This document shows positions 32,253 through 43,829 of a stretch of 64,000 nt of DNA, piece after piece. How positions within the stretch are numbered: position 1 is the first letter of the stretch; every line of letters starts with the position of its first letter. This DNA is from Nematopogon swammerdamellus (lineage: Eukaryota > Arthropoda > Insecta > Lepidoptera > Adelidae), in NCBI GenBank assembly GCA_946902875.1, contig OX336340.1, positions 20,289,566 to 20,353,565 on the forward strand, in the 5' to 3' direction. The position numbers and the translations under genes were made by a program. The notes under the pieces are model-generated. The model was given only the letters and a program-made list of their open reading frames with translations. It had not been told where the DNA came from and did not search any database.

Positions 32253-32765
32253 TAACTAATTTACATTAATAAATTTTACATTAACTGTAATAATTTTAAT
32301 TTGTTCAAATAAGTATAAATTCCATTTTCAACTGTAGAAATTTTTATTTAAGTCAAGACTAATCTCAACTCTTTTTAAGCTTCACTTAAACCATATAACT
32401 TTGCTTTAAGCGAAGCTCAAGTCATTTTCTCAAATTTAGGTACGAATACGTCAAGAAAATCAGCTTTGGGCCGTACCAATCCCAGCCTATTCTCAGCACC
32501 GAAGCGCCCTTCATCACCCCTTACACTGGAGCACAACACATCGTAAACGATTTCACTTTTCTCCCCCCTCTCGCCTCCCCGCTCCCCTTCTTGACAACTT
32601 CCTTCCGCGCTCTCTCTGTGCCACTGAGAACCGTTAGTGCTAGTTCTGTGCCTTTGAAGATGAATGAAACGGAGGAGCGGCATGAGCCCCGTTGGTCTAG
32701 ACGGGGCATTTGGAAAAAATATGCCACTGAAACTTTATCTGTGGAAAATATGAAATACCTACATA
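32253..32765. other. No recognisable gene
   Basis: A pyrimidine-rich stretch at 32555-32620. Overlapping frames on both strands show no family resemblance. Confidence 0.5.
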
Positions 32766-32830
32766 GATACCACAGGTTGTATTCCGTCAATCGGGGCAAT
32801 CAGAGTTACTGGTGTTGTGCTGCTAAAACT
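32766..32830 (-). mobile_element. Family C, 3' tip
   Basis: The minus strand reads agcagcacaacaccagtaact and attgacggaatacaacctgt, the hairpin right arm and end of family C. Confidence 0.55.
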
Positions 32831-32881
32831 CCGCTTTATTATTATAATGAAATATTATAATAAAATATGAAATGCCAATGT

Positions 32882-33226
32882 CAGCCTCGGTAGCTCAGTT
32901 GTTGAGCAACGCTGAGCGCTGTCAGTACTTGGATGGGTGACCGCTCTACCGTTGAAGGCTGTTCGTGGTTCGGATTCCACGTTAAACTGTAGGTCCCTTC
33001 CCTTCTTACCTTACTAGGTGGTAGGGTTTATTCCGGCCGTGTTGGTACCACCGCACTGAGCGAAACGTCGGTCGAAACGACTACGTAAATAGTTCGTGTT
33101 TTCCGTCCAGTTCAGTGTAGCCGAGATGAAATGAAGGGAAGCACTGACATGGCACCTAGTTCACCCGGCGTCATGGGCTGACATCACGGATGTTGTAGGT
33201 GATGTAGCCAACCGTGTCAGGTTATA
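32882..33226 (+). mobile_element. SINE family A, full length (reference copy)
   Basis: Starts cagcctcggtagctcagttg, which holds a tRNA A-box (TAGCTCAGTTG). Then comes gttgagcaacgctgagcgct, gtcagtacttggatgggtga, ccgct, matching the middle of insect 5S rRNA (gttaagcaac ... ggtcagtacttggatgggtgaccgc). A tRNA B-box-like GGTTCGGATTCC follows at 32968-32979. The central domain and body extend to gtgatgtagccaaccgtgtc. The head is thus a tRNA/5S chimera. I recall a 5S/tRNA-derived SINE, HaSE3, described in Helicoverpa. Confidence 0.85.
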
Positions 33227-33404
33227 TAAAAAATATATATCTATTCATATTTAATATGAAATATTTTTTTTTTACTGTCTAATTTTGTCCCCCATATCTA
33301 AATTAATTCATTTACGCTATACGTCCGTGTTTGGGTTATCAACCTCTATAATATATGCACCAAATTTAAACTTTTTTCGTCTAATAGATTCAGATAAAAT
33401 AAAC

Positions 33405-33492
33405 TGTGATAAACGGACACGTAGACAGACACAAGAGTGATTCTATAAGGGTTCTGTTTTTTTTCGGCTTTTGAGGTGCAGAACCATAAAAA
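33405..33492 (+). repeat. Repeat family H, 3' end
   Basis: Reads aacggacacgtagacagaca, attctataagggttctgttt, ttgaggtgcagaaccataaa, the standard close of family H. Confidence 0.6.
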
Positions 33493-33932
33493 TCACATTT
33501 GATTTTGTCTTCTCCAAAAGTTACGTCTATTGCAAGATCTACGCCCCGAGATGAACGCGATCGTAGCTAGTTTATCCCGAGACCGCACAAGTATAGGAAA
33601 AGTCTATTGTTCTCGTCCTGACAAAGACGAGAATATATGTAGCATTTTATTACAGAAACGCCCTTTGTAGTCGCTTCAGATATTTTCTAGAGAACGACTC
33701 GTGAAAAAGAGCAATTGAAATTTTGCAGGAATGAGCGCGAGCGAGGGAACCGACTGCAATGTGGAATGCTGATTGACGTTATTTCTTTACAAGTTTTATA
33801 TCACTGGAAAACCCCTCCGATAGGGGATGATCATGCGGGTGATTCAGTTGGGCTACCAGCCGAAGTGGAGCCTATTCACTGCCTGAAATTAAACGTTAGC
33901 TTACCAAATTTGGTGAAAAAATTGGTGAAAAG
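33493..33932. other. No recognisable feature
   Basis: No gene or repeat assigned. Confidence 0.5.
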
Positions 33933-34301
33933 GTTTTTAATGAAAAATGAAACGGTTGGCTACATCACCTGCAACATCAGTGATGTCAGGCTTTGGTGAA
34001 CTAGGTGCTATGTCAGTGCTTCCCTTTGGTCGTGCCGGATACACTGAACTGGACAGAACACACGAATTATTTATATAGCCCTATCGACCGATATCAGTGC
34101 GGTGATACCAATGCGGGTGGGTTAAACCCTACCACCTAGTAAGGTAACAAGGGGAGGGGCATACAGTTTTACGTGGAATCCGATCCATGGTCAGCCACCA
34201 ACGGTCGAACGGTCACCCATCCAAGGTGTGACCGCGCCCGGGTCTGCTTATGATCACGACCGACAGCCCACGATGGCACCACTGAGCTACCGAGGCTGAC
34301 A
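33933..34301 (-). mobile_element. SINE family A, full length
   Basis: Minus-strand copy with all parts: tail, body, central domain, 5S-like part (inverted ggtcacccatccaaggtgtg) and tRNA-like start (inverted accactgagctaccgaggct). Confidence 0.85.
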
Positions 34302-34477
34302 TAATCGCATATTTTAAAATCACAGAAACATAATAAAATAGCTTCGTTTAGGGACGCATTATTCCCATTTTAATTTATTTTTTTGTGCGAGCAATAATGA
34401 GAAAATATTATGATGATGTTTTGCTAAACGCACCTACTTGTCATCTATTGTCATGTTTAAATGTTATATTTACCAAC

Positions 34478-34769
34478 TAGCTTTTGCTCGTGGCTTCGCT
34501 CGCGTGAAATTCGTATTTAAAAAGAAGAAATGAAGTAAGCTCGCTACTGTACCTTTATTTCCGCGCGCTGCACAATTCCGTTTGTATGAGAGCCGCATAT
34601 TAGCGTAACCGGAACTGAATTTTATTTAGCCTATCCAGTGTCCCGTATAGTAAAATGTGCTTGTACAAAGTTTCATTAAATTCGGATGATCAGTTTAAGA
34701 GTTATAGAGGAATATACATACTTACAGAAAATATGTCTAAAAATCGCCAATTTAGTTTTTGCATCATAC
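34478..34769 (-). repeat. Repeat family I
   Basis: Begins aactagcttttgctcgtggc, ttcgctcgcgtgaaattcgt, and runs to gcatcatacat, where the tail of a SINE A starts at 34771. The remaining part of family I (its taatactaataataaatctg end) is missing beyond that SINE. Confidence 0.75.
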
Positions 34770-34770
34770 A

Positions 34771-35050
34771 TTTTTTTTTTTATGGAAACTGACACGGTTG
34801 GCTACATCACCTACAACGTCCGTGATGTCAGCCCATAACACCGGGTGAACTAGGTGCCATGTCAGTGCTTCCCCCGTTGATCGTGCCGGCTACACTGAAC
34901 TGGTCACTGAACAGTTTTACGAGGAATCCGAACCTCGGTCAGCCTCCAACGGTCAGCGGTCACCCATCCAAGTACTGACCGCACCCAGCGTTGCTTAACA
35001 TTCAATAGCGACAGTTGACTGTCTGCACCACTGAGCTATCGAGGCTGACA
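34771..35050 (-). mobile_element. SINE family A with internal deletion
   Basis: The body stops at actgaactggtcact and jumps to gaacagttttacgaggaatcc, removing the central domain. The 5S-like and tRNA-like head is complete (inverted gcggtcacccatccaagtac). Confidence 0.8.
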
Positions 35051-35439
35051 TACATATACTTAGTCTATAAAAGCAATATTATCTCATAAAGCAAAGTAAC
35101 TTACTCCATGACTATTCCTTACATCGGAAATAGGGGACTATACTGAAGCGATCGATAAGACATTTTCAATGTAAAAAAAAATGTTTTTCTAATCTTCATA
35201 ATTATTTCACTCTTCTAATCCACGAACCATGCAATTTTCTCATTACCTCCCACGCGTGTGAGGGCGGACGAGCGAGTGAGGTCACGATGACGCCATGAAA
35301 TATAACGCGAGCGAACAGCGAAGACGTTACGTCATCAATAATGTGATACGATGATATCGGGTGTCAGCAAAGAAACGAACACTTAGAAACGCCAATAGCT
35401 CGCCGAGGAGGCGAAATAAAGGTGCACAAAGACGAGAAG
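35051..35439. other. No recognisable feature
   Basis: No gene or repeat assigned. Confidence 0.5.
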
Positions 35440-35459
35440 CTTATTACTAAGCATACAAC

Positions 35460-35499
<40 letters not shown>

Positions 35500-35745
35500 A
35501 TCTGTCTGTCCGTCCGTCCGTCCGTCCGATGGCTGTATCATTAAAACCGTAATAGCTAGCCGATTGAAATTTTCACAGAATATGTGTTATTTTGGCGGAT
35601 ATAACAATAAATAATTTTGGAAATTTTAAAACGTTAAAAATGAAGAGGTCTCCATACAAGAAAAGTATCTTGTCGATGTTTTTTTTTTTTGGTGCGTAAA
35701 GCTCGGTGCGCGAGTTCGGCTCGCACTTGACCGGTTTTGTTTTAA
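35440..35745 (-). repeat. Repeat family H, inverted, with (GTCT)n
   Basis: A (TGTC)n/(CGTC)n array at 35459-35527 is followed by gcggatataacaataaataa, gtatcttgtcgatg and ggtgcgcgagttcggctcgcacttgacc, the inverted start of family H. The gggttccgt end is not visible at its left. Confidence 0.7.
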
Positions 35746-36012
35746 TAATATAAGTCTGTTACCCCATTTATATCATATTATCATATCTGATATAAATAGT
35801 GTGGATACTAATCAAATGTTGGTAAGGAGCACAGAGCATAGCGAGGCGGCGCTACTAACTTCACTGCTCTGTTATGTGGTAAAGAGTGAAAATGTATGCA
35901 ATGAATGAGAAAATGTCTAGGAGCGACCGAAACAATTTTGCCACAAAAGCGAAATGTCTTTTAACTTTCTTAGATACCTATATATATATATATATATACA
36001 GCGATATAGATA

Positions 36013-36300
36013 CAGCGTTGGACCGGTACTAAAAGAGAAAATCCCCGCAGCATCTCTCCCCGTGCATGTCGCAAAAGGCGACCAAGTAATAGGGAAAAGA
36101 TGCCGCTCTAAAGGGCGACAGGCTAGCCACCTTGGCGCGGTCCTTCCACCGAGTCATGCAGCAGGTAGGTCTTGGTGCCTTACTTGCTGCTTGATCTTGT
36201 CCGAATACTATGCTACTCGTGCTAGCCGGTGTTGTTCTGTGTCTTTGTAGCACAACACCGATTACTCTGCCTACCCCAATGGGATGCAGAGTGTGGTATA
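36013..36300 (+). mobile_element. Family C, near full length, after (TA)n
   Basis: Follows a (TA)n run at 35975-36000. Shows the head, body and hairpin (ccggtgttgttctg / tagcacaacaccga), with a shorter loop than the 18.8-kb copy. Confidence 0.75.
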
Positions 36301-36597
36301 TATATAATTATGTATGTTCAATGTGTATGTTACACAACTTTTCTCTACAAACTTCCTCGCTAGCCAACCAACATGGCTGATCATCTCTCTGCTTGACACT
36401 AACTTCACTCTTTACTTTTTTCAATAGCCAATCACAGCTAAGTATTTTGAATTATAAGTTCTAATTTCTTACACTACGCGGCGCCACTCGTCTAACTTTT
36501 CAACACCTGGCAGCGCCACCGCTGCTGCAGCGCGCCAAATTTAAAATTGGAATATCAACTTCTAAAACAACCCGCGGCAACAATAGCACCACAAATA
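36301..36597. other. No recognisable gene
   Basis: 36475-36545 is GC-rich with gcgccac motifs. Nothing else. Confidence 0.45.
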
Positions 36598-36999
36598 GCG
36601 GCGGGTGGCCGAGTGGTTTCGGCATCGGCTTCTCATGCGAGAGGTCCGAGGTTCGAATCCGGTCGGCGTGCACCAATGAGTTTTTTCTGACGAAAAAATT
36701 ACGTGCATACCTACACTTGCTGCTTCACCGTTCGGAACGGGTGTAAGACTGTAAGTCGCTTCCCTTGCCCCTTACTAGGTGGTAGGCTTGAATTGTAGCC
36801 GACTGGGTTGATACCGACGTACTGGATGTAAGATGGGCGCATAGCAGCCTTGGTTGTGTTCTCCTGTAGTCCAGTATAGCCAGCAATCCAGGGAAGTCTC
36901 CGGTATGGCATCAACCTTCTCGGAGGTTATATTGGCTGGTCGGAGCATGTGCTTTGGCCTCTCCGACTCAGCCACCCATACCGGATAACATAAAAAAAA
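36598..36999 (+). mobile_element. SINE family B, full length
   Basis: Head gcgggtggccgagtggtttc, B-box ggttcgaatcc, linker, central domain, body and A tail (ggataacataaaaaaaat). Complete copy. Confidence 0.85.
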
Positions 37000-39069
37000 T
37001 CTTAAGGATGACAACATCCTTTCTGGATATTTGTTTCTTTGGTATATCGGGCGTTGACAGCCGCGTTAACTAATGATCGAACCGCAGGAGATCGTCTTCA
37101 GAGAATCTCTTATCTTGCAGATACATAGGCAACATACACACACGAAGGGGTGATGTATGGATAACACAATAGATGTGTCAATCTTCGTGGGCGGTGTGAA
37201 GATTATCGAAAACAAAAATACGGCTATTTTCGAGCGGTACTCAGATAATGAAACTTATATATAAATACTCTGCTCTACAAAATAGAAAATAACCAGCAGA
37301 ATATAGTTTTGCATTGAAGGTGCAAATACGCGGGCTTCCCTAAACTGATCTAAATTATAATATTTTCTTAGAGTTTGAAATGCATTAAACAGTCCACGGC
37401 CGTCAGCGTGGGACACGGTTACTCCATCGGTTCTCGTCTCTTCGGCTGAAGTGCCCAGCCCACTGCCAATTGAGCTTAGCCACCTGGTTTCCAATATGGT
37501 GCGTCGGCGGCTACCTTACGAACCACATCACTTTAGCGATATTCCCAATCACATCACCTATTTTTATTGGTGCAAATGAATGTAAATCACATAATAATGA
37601 CTATTAAGGATAAGACCAATTAGTTTTGTTTACAAATATCTTCAATTCACACTTTTACAATTTTATTATAATGGGTCGTGAGAATGGGTCAGACAGAACC
37701 TACCGAGATCTATAAAATCAGGTCAAAATATAATCATTTTATATTTTTTCATTCGCATTATCTGCCTCCGTGTGCTGTGCCCACATCAAAAAGAATGCCT
37801 CATAGAATAAAGCTCACCTTTTGTGTCGCATGTAATCGTATCCAACATAGTATAATTTGATTTGATTTGGTTTAGTACCTATTTAAAATATTATTATATG
37901 AATGAATTTCAAGCCCAATAAATCTTAGGTACTAGAGTCTAAGTAAGAAAATGTAAATTTATTAACAACGAAATAAATAAAATGTTGGACGACACAGTAA
38001 CTGTGTCCCGGTTCTAACAGGACAACCTTAATGAAAACAAATAGAAAGAAAACAACGAAAACCCCTCGCGGATCGTGACAGATGACTCCGGTGAAGGCAG
38101 GCCCACTTAGGTGATAGGTAGAGAAACAAAAATCGAAACGCTTCTTAAGCGCAATTGTGGGCCGATATAGCCCATACGGCGCGCGATAGGTAATTGAGAT
38201 TTTCTCATTAAATCAGAATGATGATAAATGAAAATAAAAATTGTGTAATTTGCTGGTTTTACCTGTAATAAAAAACATATTTTTCATAGGTTTTAATTAA
38301 TTCTTCCATAGATGGAATGAGACAAAACTGAGATAAAATTTACGTTAAAATATTTATTATTTTGGTTATCTTTATGTAGTAATCGAAAAATCTAAATCTT
38401 GAAAGGGTTTTCAGATAAAACTCTACACTTAGAAAACCTAAACATTTGAAAAATATCCACAATCCATACCAGCATTTTTGATATATATATATTTTTGATA
38501 TATAGATGATAAGTAAAAATTTCTAGTTCCAACAGCTCCATTAGGTTTATAAAAAATAATTTAAAAAATTTTATCTAATTCATTTGCACTCCTCAAATTA
38601 TAATAATCTCTATAAAATACTTTATACACAATACGTTATATTATTATGATTGTAATTTCTCTCGCGTAACTACCGTTGCGTAAAAATTTGCACTTTGATC
38701 TAATAATGTATTTTGCGCTCGGTGTGACGCACGGCAGAAATTCATCAGTAGCGCAATGTATGCGCGTAAACGCTACGCAATTTACGAGGCAGAAATTACG
38801 CCCGGTGTGGCGCTAGGCTTAGTCTATATAAAATAAAATACGTAGGAACAACTATTTCCTAAAGAACTATCATGTTGATCCCGATATGCCTCGGGCAGCA
38901 AGTCGATTTAAATTCTATTCAAATTAAATCAATTAAAAGGACAACATGCTGACGGTCCCACGCTTTATTGGGGCCTCCTTTGTAAATTACTCGCAAAAAA
39001 AAATAAGAAGCCAACCATCTACCTACAAGCAAGTGTATACAAGGAAGTATTGGGTAACAAGGCAGAGGA
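37000..39069. other. No gene; mostly AT-rich
   Basis: A 79-codon minus-strand frame at 37255-37494 begins METRWLSSIGSGLG and resembles no family I know. 38160-38190 shares sequence with 7204-7235. 38460-38600 is AT-rich. Nothing else recognised. Confidence 0.45.
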
Positions 39070-39447
39070 TTTTTTTTTTATGGAAACTGACACGCTTGGC
39101 TACATCACCTACAACATCCGTAATGTCAGCCCATAACACCGGGTGAACTTGGTGCCACGTCAGTGCTTCCCTTCGGTCGTGCCGACTACATTGAACTGGA
39201 CGGAAAACACGAACTATTTACATAGCCGTTTCGAGCGACCTTTCATTCAGTGCGGTGGTACCAACCCGGGCGGGTTGAACCCTACCACCTAGTAACGTAA
39301 GAAGGGAAGGGACCTACAGTTTTAAGTGGAATCCGAATCACGGTCAGCCTCCAACGGTCGAGCGGTCACCCAGCCAAGTACTGACCGCGCCCAGCGTTGC
39401 CTTGGCGACAGTCGACTGTCTGCACCACTGATCTATCGAGGCTGACA
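39070..39447 (-). mobile_element. SINE family A, full length
   Basis: Minus-strand copy with the tail (T run), body, central domain, 5S-like part (inverted ggtcacccagccaagtactg) and tRNA-like start (tcgaggctgaca). It lies against one end of repeat F. Confidence 0.85.
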
Positions 39448-39720
39448 ATGCCGCGATATTTTTGCGACTGTTTTTCATAAATGTTAATTCGGCTTAAACA
39501 TATATGCGCTGGGTAGACATGAAAGGCCGCAGCAGAACTGAGAGCAGAGTCTGTGGCAGAGTGGGGAAGAGAGAAGGAACGTGCAAACAAAGTAAGAGTA
39601 CCCATCGCCCATCGGGCAAGTGATCCGATGATCCGTGTTGCGCCGTTCCTTCCTATTACTACTTCCGAATCATTAGACAAAGGTAATCTAACGTCATTTA
39701 ACGATGTTTAACGTAGATAT
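39448..39720 (-). repeat. Dispersed repeat F, unsplit copy
   Basis: Inverted match to 25140-25555 without the E insertion: gatatttttgcgactgtttt, catgaaaggccgcagcagaa, aaaggtaatctaacgtcatt, gatgtttaacgtagatatg. Confidence 0.7.
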
Positions 39721-39721
39721 G

Positions 39722-39829
39722 ATACCACCTAGTAATATAAGAAGGGAGTCATATCCCTTCGTCGCCTTTTACGACATACACGGGGAGAGGTGCAGTGGGG
39801 CTATTCATTTAAAGTACCGGCCCCACATA
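39722..39829 (-). mobile_element. C head / A body hybrid SINE, 5' fragment
   Basis: Reads accacctagtaatataagaa, cccttcgtcgccttttacga, gtgcagtggggctattcatt, accggccccaca: the same head/body junction as the 19-22 kb hybrids. Confidence 0.75.
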
Positions 39830-39833
39830 TATA

Positions 39834-40238
39834 AGCGGCGGTTGGCCGAGTGGTTTGGGCATCGGCTTCTCATGCGGGAGGTCCGAGGTTCGAATCCGGT
39901 CGGCGTGTACCAATGAGTTTTTTCTGACGAAAAAATTTACGTGCATACCTACACCTGCTGCTTCACCGTTCGGAACCGGTGTAAAACTGTAGGTCCCTTC
40001 CCTTGCCCCTTACTAGGTGGTAGGCTCAAATTGTAGCCGACTGGGTTTGTACCACCGTACTGGATGTAAGATGGTCGCATAGCAGCCTCGGTTGTGTTCT
40101 CCTCTAGTCCAGTATAGCCAGCAATCCAGGGAAGTCTCCGGTATGGCACCTACCTTCTCGAAGGTGATATTGGCTAGCCAGAGCATGTGCTTTGGCCCCT
40201 CTGACTCAACCACCCATACCGGATTACATAAAAAAAAA
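39834..40238 (+). mobile_element. SINE family B, full length (reference copy)
   Basis: Head gcggttggccgagtggtttg with A-box and ggttcgaatccgg B-box, linker gagttttttctgacgaaaaa, central domain, body and A tail. The closest to a consensus in this window. Confidence 0.85.
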
Positions 40239-40506
40239 CACGTATATACATACATAGATATACATATTAGAACGTTTCCATATAGTTAGAACGTTTTCAG
40301 CAATTTTTCGGTATAGGTCGTTCGTTCTAACCTGAGGCGTACGAATACATTCACGCATGACGGTGAGCATAAAATTCTGCGAGTGTAGTAGTGCTCAGGC
40401 CATGTTTATGCGCATGTCAAGCATTTGTATTAGAGAAATGCATGACGTGTGTGCGGCCTCAGGTTAGGCCTTCCATGCTATACTACGTTGTCAGTGTTGT
40501 TACGTT

Positions 40507-40849
40507 GCTACCGAGGAGCTCAGCGGTACGGTCGGTCGACTGTTGTTAAGCAACCCTGAGCGCGGTCAGTACTTAGATGGGTGACAGCTCGACCGTTGGA
40601 GGCTGACCGTGGTTTGGTTTCCACGTAAAACTGTAGGTTTATCCCGCCCGGGTTGGTACCACCGCACTGAATGAAACGTCGGTTAAAACGGCTATGTAAA
40701 TAGTTCGTGTTTTCCGTCCAGTTCAGTGTAGCCGACATGAAATGAAGGGAAGCACTGACATGGCACCTAGTTCACCCGGTGTTGTGGGCTGACATCACAG
40801 ATGTTGTAGGTGATGTAGCTAACCGTGTCAGTTTTCATAAAAAAATTAA
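40507..40849 (+). mobile_element. SINE family A, full length
   Basis: The 5S-like segment is best kept here: ttgttaagcaaccctgagcg, cggtcagtacttagatgggt. Body and an A-rich tail (gtcagttttcataaaaaaat) follow. The central domain has lost about 25 bp. Confidence 0.85.
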
Positions 40850-42173
40850 ATAAACTTAATTTGTTAACAGGTTGAATGCCGATCGTCACATATAATATGT
40901 GACATACGGTTCTCGCCATGGACCTGACGTCACAAGGACGTGTCGTTTGTAGATGGCTTTTATGCAACTGAAATCCGATGGTTTCCTGCAGATAATTTTA
41001 AACTGTACGTCGGTTTCAGCGAATTTCTCTGTTTTCTGGGGGTAATTTCGGTTCCGGGATCTGGCAACCCAAAATGGCAAAACCATTTTTTTAGGCAAAT
41101 TTTCTATGGCCTTTTGTATGGGCGGTTCAGGGTGAAACCACTAAAAAACACACCGGCCCTCAACCTGTTTTTCTGTACATCTGTTTTTCTTTAAACTATA
41201 ACAAATAATTTTTTATTTTTTTTTTTTTTTGCTCATTGAAGATATTTCTATTACCTTTATTTTTTATTTCAATTTACCTTCGTCCATTTGTAACAAAATG
41301 TATAAGTATTTAAAACATCCTAAAAGAACAAGTCCTAACAAAACCTTCCTTCCTCACAGTTCACGATTTCTCGCACGAAGTAAAAACAACACACACACAC
41401 ACACACATACACCACTCTACCGAAGTGGTTTCGTTTTGTTCTCGCCCGATTCACGTCACTTTAGATTTAACACGGAATCCATTGCGGTTGCTTCACCGGA
41501 GCGATATTTTACATGTTTCCGGGCGGAGCGGAATGTTTTGGCAAGAAGCTGCAGGGATGGGGCTGGGGGGGAAAGGCCGTATATTCGCCGGAGAGCCTTT
41601 GTATGGAGCGGGCGTTCGGCCAGCAAACGTTGCCGACATAAATAGTCAGCGTACCTTATTAGTGGCGAGCTGTGTAGAGAAAAGAAATCATAAAAATATT
41701 TTAATCATTTATTTTTACATCTTCCTAAGCTAATCTTACACAATAGAATAAACAACCCTTTGGTGAGACTAAAATGTGATTAAATTTTTATTTATTTATT
41801 TTGACGAGCTAATATGATTAGATTTTTAGGATTCCGTATACAAACGGAAGCCTATTTACGAAGCCAATTCCGTCTGTCTGTCTGTATATCCGTATTCTTT
41901 GTATGTGAACGTTCTCGTTAACAGCTTTTTTTATTGGTTTAATTTGGCGAGTCAATGTGACAGAACTTTGTAACGTATTTATTTTGAGGAGCTAATGTGA
42001 TTTCTTTTGATGAATGTTATTTCTTGATAGTTTGTTATTATTTTAGTAAAAATAGAGATTCAAAAACATAATAAGTTGAAGTAAGCCAATAAAAAATAAT
42101 GGTGTCAATCCGATCTCAATTTTTGAAAGACCCTAAGTAATCTTAGTAGTACAACATGTTGTGAAGGGCAGAA
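40850..42173. other. No gene; microsatellites
   Basis: Holds a T run at 41217-41231 and (CA)n at 41391-41408. 41825-41890 (ggattccgtatacaaacgga, ccgtctgtctgtctg) may be a decayed inverted end of family H. Two overlapping plus-strand frames at 41229-41733 have no family resemblance. Confidence 0.45.
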
Positions 42174-42733
42174 TCTTTTTTTGAAGTGAAAACTTCTTTA
42201 GCGGCGCTTGGCACTTTTTTAGGTGGGTGAAAAATGTTAGACTCGCGACAGATCTCGAAAAGCGAGATTTATTTTTATTATTTAAAATGCAACCTTAAGA
42301 CATTGCATTAAGGGTTAAATTACGATGGCTCGGGATCAATTCTGTTCGTCTCTTAGTGACAGTGGAAATCCGATATTCGTTTGGTCGATAATCAATTCAA
42401 AATGAATGTAGGGTTTCGGAACAAATGCATGTCTGTCCGTTCTACTAAATTTTACAATTTTCAACCAAGGTCCTCCGATGGTTATTTTATAATAAAAGTA
42501 GGGTTCCGTAAAACGTTTATGTCTGTCCATTCTACTAAGTTCTGCAAAATGAATGTAGGGTTCCGTATCAAATGCACGTCTGTCCGTTCTATTAAATTTA
42601 ACCTTTTTTTTCCATAAATTTTTTTTTATTTTTTTTTTCAGGGTGTTTAGTTTTTTTTATAATCACCTAAGAATTATTTTCGGAAATACAAAAAAAATTC
42701 ACTTCTGCCGGCACTCCCGGAGTGCAACTGAGG
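42174..42733 (+). repeat. Repeat family J, copy 1
   Basis: Starts tttttttgaagtgaaaactt, cggcgcttggcactttttta. Then come an irregular array of gaatgtagggttccgtaaca units (at 42409, 42498 and 42555) and the close cttctgccggcactcccgga, gtgcaactgaggc. The unsplit site of element K lies at about 42205-42215. Confidence 0.7.
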
Positions 42734-42890
42734 CTTTTTTATTGAAAGCGCGACATATAGCGCCGAGCCACCCATAAGGTGTCTAACGACGCACATGGAC
42801 ATTCTGACGTATACGGATGTTGCGAATGCCATGCCGGGCTGACAGGTGCCCATTCACGCCCCTCTTGAAGGACCCGAGACTCTTGATTTT
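42734..42890 (-). mobile_element. LINE 3' end, family E
   Basis: Reads cttttttattgaaagcgcga, gagccacccataaggtgtct, cccattcacgcccctcttga, aggacccgagactct. It starts right at the end of family J. Confidence 0.75.
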
Positions 42891-43350
42891 TAATTACTTT
42901 TACGAAAAATCTGAACGATTTCACAAAGAATTAAAATTCACTACTGGAGAGTCGTGACTGCAGACTGTGCCCCCCGCGGCCACCACGTCGACGCCGCTGC
43001 TTTATAGTTCGCTAAACGATTTCGCGGCGCGACGGAGGCGACGCCCCGCGTCGAGCGACGTACATTACGAGACTCACATTTACTTGCCCCCGCTAGATGG
43101 CGCTGAAATGTAAACATTTAGTACGGACCTTCTGTACTTAGCCAGTCCGTTGAAATGTTAGACGCTGAAAACGGACGCACTCCGGGTAACATATTAGACT
43201 TTTAGTGTGCGCTTTGTTCTAGTAACTCTTCGACGAGTACCTACCTAGCTCTAGCAGTTACTATTCACTATCCGACCCAGCATAGAGATACTGTGGTAAT
43301 AAACCTGGACGTATTTTATGTGGAAAAGCGACGTACCCACTTACTATTAG
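42891..43350. other. No recognisable gene
   Basis: GC-rich at 42960-43050. AGATGGCGC is at 43095-43103. No gene seen. Confidence 0.5.
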
Positions 43351-43684
43351 ATAAGAAAAAAACCGGCCAATTGCGAGTCGAACTCGCGCACCGAGGGTTC
43401 CGTATCGCCATGCCATGGCCAGCGCCACTCACGCCATCTAGATGGCGTGTTATGAAATGCTTCATATTAGCTATGCTTCTTAATCTATTCGGTAGATGGC
43501 GCGCGCGCATACCCTTTTTGGTTTCTTCTATGGGAACCCCGTGATTTTTTTACTTTTTCTTATTTTTATTATTTGTGGTTATATCGGCCATAATAACACA
43601 TATTTTGTGAAAATTTCAACGGGCTACCTATTACGGTTCAAGCGATACAGCCCTCGGACAGACAGATGGACGGACGGACGGACG

Positions 43685-43715
<31 letters not shown>

Positions 43716-43774
43716 AGACAGACGGCGTAGGCTTAGTAATAGGGTCCCGTACCGGATACGGAACCCTAAAAATG
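43351..43774 (+). repeat. Repeat family H, complete copy
   Basis: Starts aaaaaaccggccaattgcga, gtcgaactcgcgcaccgagg, gttccgt. It ends with (GGAC/AGAC)n at 43660-43725, then ggcttagtaatagggtcccg and tacggaaccctaaaaa. The ends gggttccgta / tacggaaccc are inverted to each other. No coding frame. This is the undisrupted form against which the 24-kb copy shows the K insertion. Confidence 0.75.
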
Positions 43775-43829
43775 GTTTTTCGGTTTATTTATTCGTAAGT
43801 ATGATCTTTTGAGTATCCTTGGCGTTCTT

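Noticed and set aside
32900..32952. 5S rRNA gene
   Set aside because: Only the middle of 5S rRNA is matched; the 5' and 3' ends are missing and the segment is part of a SINE repeated many times.
35459..35527. CRISPR-like or minisatellite array
   Set aside because: A simple (TGTC)n/(CGTC)n run within family H; no spacers.
37255..37494. 79-codon minus-strand frame (METRWLSSIG...)
   Set aside because: Looks somewhat protein-like but matches no family I can name and has no partner frames, promoter or splice signals; left unassigned.
39835..39910. tRNA gene call
   Set aside because: A- and B-boxes are present, but the anticodon arm is not a proper 5-bp stem with 7-base loop, and the unit continues into the SINE body, as at 11450, 30734 and 36598.
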